Shown here piece after piece: positions 61,266 through 64,000 of a stretch of DNA of 64,000 nt. This DNA is from Methanoregula sp. (GTDB lineage: Archaea; Halobacteriota; Methanomicrobia; Methanomicrobiales; Methanospirillaceae). The position numbers and the translations under genes were made by a program. The notes beneath the pieces are model-generated. The model did no database searches, was not told the DNA's origin, and saw only the letters and a program-made list of their open reading frames with translations. The first letter of the stretch is position 1; every line of letters begins with the position of its first letter. The stretch spans positions 1 to 64,000 of the forward strand of contig JAJRCF010000018.1 of NCBI GenBank assembly GCA_028679075.1. Reading direction: 5' to 3'.

Positions 61266-62465
61266 TTATCTCTCCACCTGTTTCCACGCGATCTCTTCGA
61301 TGATCCGGAGCACTTCGCGGACCGGCATATTCACCTCGGCGGCAAATGCCCGGGCCGGCTCGAACTCCGCCTTCAGCGTGTACACCGAGCCGTGCATCCA
61401 CCCGAGTTTCACCGGCAGCTTCCGGCACTTCCCGGCAAGTTCGATCTCCACCTCTTCGGTTGTCCGGTCTGCAATGAACCGGTGGACCGCAGGGATGCAG
61501 CGGATGCCGAGCGTCCCGAGCTCGGTTGCCATCAGCTCCGCGAGCTGCACGCTTGTTTCAGGGAGGCTGATGACACGGATAAGATATCCTGGCCGTCCCT
61601 TCTTCATGATGATCGGCGTGGCGCTCGCGTCCCGGGCACCGGCCTCCATGAACCTGGCGATCGCGTGGGCGATCACCTCCCCGCTCACGTCGTCCACGTT
61701 CGTTTCAAGGATATCAACGGTGTCCTGCGGGAGTTCGCCGGTTGCCCCGGCAGCGCCGGTCGTCTCAACGATCATCGCCCGGAGCACGTTGGGCGTGTGG
61801 GTGGGATCGCGGGTGCCGGCACCGTACCCGACGGATTTGATGGTGTAGGCCGGCAGTTCCTTTACCGCGAGTGTTGCAAATTCCGCGAGGAGGGCGGCGC
61901 CGGTCGGGGTGCAGAGCTCCCCGGCATGGACGCCGGAGATCGTGGCAAGCTGTGCGTTATGGAAGATCGCGGCAGTTGCCGGTGCCGGGATCGGGAAGGT
62001 ACCGTGGGAGCCGGTGCCGGTCCCGTGCCCGAGCGTGACCGGCAGGATCCAAACCCCGTCAACATTGAGTGTGTGGAGGGCGGTGCAGGCCCCGACGATA
62101 TCCGCGATTGCGTCATCGGCCCCGACTTCGTGGAAGTGGACGTGGGCCCCGTGCACTTCCTCCTCTGCTGCATTGATCCGCTCAAAGACCCGGCGGGCCA
62201 TTGCGAGCGCCGGTCCCGGTACATTTGGTGCGGCCTCGTCCAGCCGTCCCAGCACCTCGGAAAGGGTCCGGTGGACCGGCAGGGCTTTCGTATCGATCTT
62301 CAGCGCCTGTATTCCGGCCCGGGTCACGCGGGAGATCGCCGGCTCTGCTACGACGGCCTTCATCGCATGCACGACCGTTTCCCTGTCAGCCCCGCAGTCC
62401 AGCAGGGCGGCCGTGATCATGTCGCCCGCTGCCCCGTGGAAGGGATCGAGTATGAGGAGACGCAT
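61266..62465 (-). CDS. larC: Nickel pincer cofactor / LarC-like nickel insertion protein
   Basis: A 399-aa protein of the LarC (formerly DUF111) family. The N-terminus RLLILDPFHGAAGDMITAALLDCGAD, HVHFHEVGADDAIADIVGACTAL (metal-binding His-rich stretch) and PTGAALLAEFA are diagnostic. LETNVDDVSGEVIAHAI and KKGRPGYLIRVI belong to the C-terminal half. LarC is a CTP-dependent nickel insertase for the pincer cofactor of lactate racemase in bacteria. Its substrate in methanogens is not established, and larB or larE are not in this window. It is divergent from cdc48. Confidence 0.9.
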   Translation of the reverse strand: MRLLILDPFHGAAGDMITAALLDCGADRETVVHAMKAVVAEPAISRVTRAGIQALKIDTKALPVHRTLSEVLGRLDEAAPNVPGPALAMARRVFERINAAEEEVHGAHVHFHEVGADDAIADIVGACTALHTLNVDGVWILPVTLGHGTGTGSHGTFPIPAPATAAIFHNAQLATISGVHAGELCTPTGAALLAEFATLAVKELPAYTIKSVGYGAGTRDPTHTPNVLRAMIVETTGAAGATGELPQDTVDILETNVDDVSGEVIAHAIARFMEAGARDASATPIIMKKGRPGYLIRVISLPETSVQLAELMATELGTLGIRCIPAVHRFIADRTTEEVEIELAGKCRKLPVKLGWMHGSVYTLKAEFEPARAFAAEVNMPVREVLRIIEEIAWKQVER

Positions 62466-62474
62466 TATCAGTAC

Positions 62475-62482
62475 TTATAAAT
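62475..62482 (+). promoter_or_regulatory. TATA box of the CDC48 gene
   Basis: The TTATAAAT-type element at 62475-62482 lies about 28 bp before the ATG at 62508. That spacing would make a leaderless or nearly leaderless mRNA beginning at this ATG. It supports 62508 over an in-frame ATG at 62493. Confidence 0.5.
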
Positions 62483-62507
62483 CCCTGCGTATATGACCTT
62501 TAAGGTA

Positions 62508-64000
62508 ATGCCAGAAGTGCAATTGAGGGTGGATTCCGCGTACCCCGGCGACCAGGGTGGCGGGAAAGCCCGGCTGGATCCCGAGACGATGCTCGCACTC
62601 AAGATCTCGCCCGGCGATCTTGTAGCTATCGAGGGGAAGCGCCGTACCGTCGCGAAGGTCTGGCGGTCACTGGTCGAGGACTGGAACCAGAAGAAGATCC
62701 GGATCGATAATTTTACCCGGATCAATGCCGGTGTCAGCATCGGCGACACGGTGAAGGTGGCAAAGATCGCAGACGAGATCGAGGCAAAACGGGTCGTGCT
62801 CGCACCTCCCGAGGACCTCCCGAAGAAGATCCCGATCGCAAACAACCCGCATGTCGTGAACGGCCTGATCGATTTCCCGGTCGTAAAGAACGACACCGTC
62901 CCCGTGATGCTCGGCCTGCCGTTCATCCAGCCCCAGATCATCGGCTTCAAGGTCGTCGAGATCGAACCCGAGGAAGCCGTTATCATCACCAAGAACACCT
63001 CTGTCGAGTTCTCGGACAAGCCGGCAGCAGGGTTCGAAGGCATCAAGCGGTTCAGTTACGAGGACATCGGGGGGCTCAAGGACGAGCTCCAGCGGTTACG
63101 CGAGACGATCGAGCTCCCCCTCAGGCACCCGGAGCTCTTCCAGAAGCTCGGGATCGAGCCGCCCAAGGGCGTGCTCCTCTATGGCCCGCCCGGTACGGGC
63201 AAGACTTTGATCGCAAAGGCGGTGGCAAGTGAGAGCGGGGCGCACTTCATCTCAATTGCCGGGCCTGAAGTGATCTCGAAGTACTATGGTGAGAGCGAGC
63301 AGCGGCTCCGCGAGGTCTTCGAGGAAGCCCGCGAGAACGCCCCCTCGATCATCTTCATCGACGAACTTGACTCCATCGCCCCCCGGCGTGAGGAAGTGAC
63401 CGGGGAAGTGGAGCGCCGGGTTGTGGCCCAGCTCCTGACCATGATGGACGGCCTCGAGGAACGCGGGCAGGTCGTGGTCATCGGCGCAACGAACCGGGTC
63501 GATGCGATCGACGCGGCCCTGCGTCGTCCTGGCCGGTTCGACCGGGAGATCGAGATCGGCGTCCCGGGCGAGCCCGACCGGATCGAGATCATGAAGATCC
63601 ACACCCGGGGCATGCCCCTCTCCGAGGATGTCAGCCTCGATACCCTCGCGCAGCAGACCCACGGGTTTGTCGGGGCCGACCTCGCGGCCCTTGCACGCGA
63701 AGCCGCGATCCGTGCCCTGCGCCGGTACCTGCCGGACCTGGACCTTGATGCAGAAGAGATCCCGGCGGAAGTGCTTGATAACCTCAAGGTCTATGCCAGC
63801 GACTTCCGCAGCGCCCAGCGCGACGTGGGCCCGAGCGCGATGCGGGAAGTGATGCTCGAGGTCTCGCACGTGAAGTGGCAGAATGTGGGAGGCCTTGATT
63901 CTGCAAAGACCGAGGTAAGGGAAGCGATCGAGCTCCCGCTCACTGACCGGCAGAAGTTCGAGGACCTCGGGATCGAGCCCCCGCGTGGCATCCTCCTCTA
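62508..64000 (+). CDS. cdc48: CDC48/VAT-type AAA ATPase (partial, runs off window)
   Basis: The first about 497 codons of a double-AAA unfoldase. The N-domain (about 1-185) starts [29 protein letters not shown] and has the double-psi barrel. D1 has Walker A GPPGTGKT (about 226-233), Walker [16 protein letters not shown] and the second region of homology [13 protein letters not shown]. The D2 domain begins near 63880 ([23 protein letters not shown]). The stop is beyond 64000. Start at 62508 from the TATA distance. The 62493 ATG would add five residues. Confidence 0.95.
   Translation, partial: MPEVQLRVDSAYPGDQGGGKARLDPETMLALKISPGDLVAIEGKRRTVAKVWRSLVEDWNQKKIRIDNFTRINAGVSIGDTVKVAKIADEIEAKRVVLAPPEDLPKKIPIANNPHVVNGLIDFPVVKNDTVPVMLGLPFIQPQIIGFKVVEIEPEEAVIITKNTSVEFSDKPAAGFEGIKRFSYEDIGGLKDELQRLRETIELPLRHPELFQKLGIEPPKGVLLYGPPGTGKTLIAKAVASESGAHFISIAGPEVISKYYGESEQRLREVFEEARENAPSIIFIDELDSIAPRREEVTGEVERRVVAQLLTMMDGLEERGQVVVIGATNRVDAIDAALRRPGRFDREIEIGVPGEPDRIEIMKIHTRGMPLSEDVSLDTLAQQTHGFVGADLAALAREAAIRALRRYLPDLDLDAEEIPAEVLDNLKVYASDFRSAQRDVGPSAMREVMLEVSHVKWQNVGGLDSAKTEVREAIELPLTDRQKFEDLGIEPPRGILL

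Overview
The window is a chromosomal segment of a methanogenic archaeon of the order Methanomicrobiales, most likely a Methanoregula/Methanosphaerula-type genus. This rests on family recognition only. It carries a complete run of methanogenesis-marker genes with the methyl-coenzyme M reductase (MCR) activation ATPase A2, an Orc1/Cdc6 initiator, Hel308, RadB, Rio1, a CDC48-type AAA ATPase, archaeal GAPDH and the short archaeal PurA. Coding DNA is fairly GC-rich and tightly packed, and many genes overlap by ATGA.

Layout. 0-7 kb: flavin/Fe-S redox genes divergent from an HxlR regulator, small enzymes, and a class II (B12-dependent) ribonucleotide reductase. 7-14.4 kb: leftward genes for PLP synthesis (pdxT, pdxS), cobD/cbiB, a Trm112-like mini-protein, purA, an aminotransferase, an Lrp regulator and orc1/cdc6. 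14.4-15.2 kb: a gene-free stretch with inverted origin-recognition boxes around a very AT-rich core, which I call oriC. 15.2-23 kb: information processing (MoaB, the KEOPS subunit Cgi121, Hel308, a KH protein, Rio1, TyrRS, GAPDH, Tsr3). 23-29 kb: a desulfurase-like/deoxyribosyltransferase fusion and three membrane glycan genes. 29-38.5 kb: a SelB-like pseudo-GTPase, LemA with DUF2207, a PPC protein, YgiQ, ManC and AsnB. 38.5-47.8 kb: an accessory region with hairpin arrays, orphan genes, an AT-rich HEPN/DUF5343 three-gene unit, 25-bp tandem repeats and a RelBE pair whose toxin is frameshifted. 47.8-56 kb: the MCR activation operon (A2, markers 3, 6, 5, 15, 17 and 7, and a CMD-family gene), preceded by a HAD protein. 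56-64 kb: ribose-1,5-bisphosphate isomerase, DapF, an HTH-PAS protein, RadB, an acetyltransferase, LarC and the start of CDC48.

The most unusual items are not ordinary genes. (i) Two gene-free regions 7 kb apart each carry a 20-bp motif three times in direct-inverted-direct order, with about 100 bp between copies. (ii) A divergent intergenic region holds nine consecutive hairpins whose stems differ in sequence but remain paired, and a related array in the opposite orientation lies 4.8 kb away. (iii) The wHTH/DUF5343/HEPN operon looks like an undescribed RNase-based defence or toxin unit. (iv) A 25-bp tandem repeat array lies between that operon and the broken RelBE pair.

All assignments come from reading the sequence and knowledge of protein families. 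No search was run.
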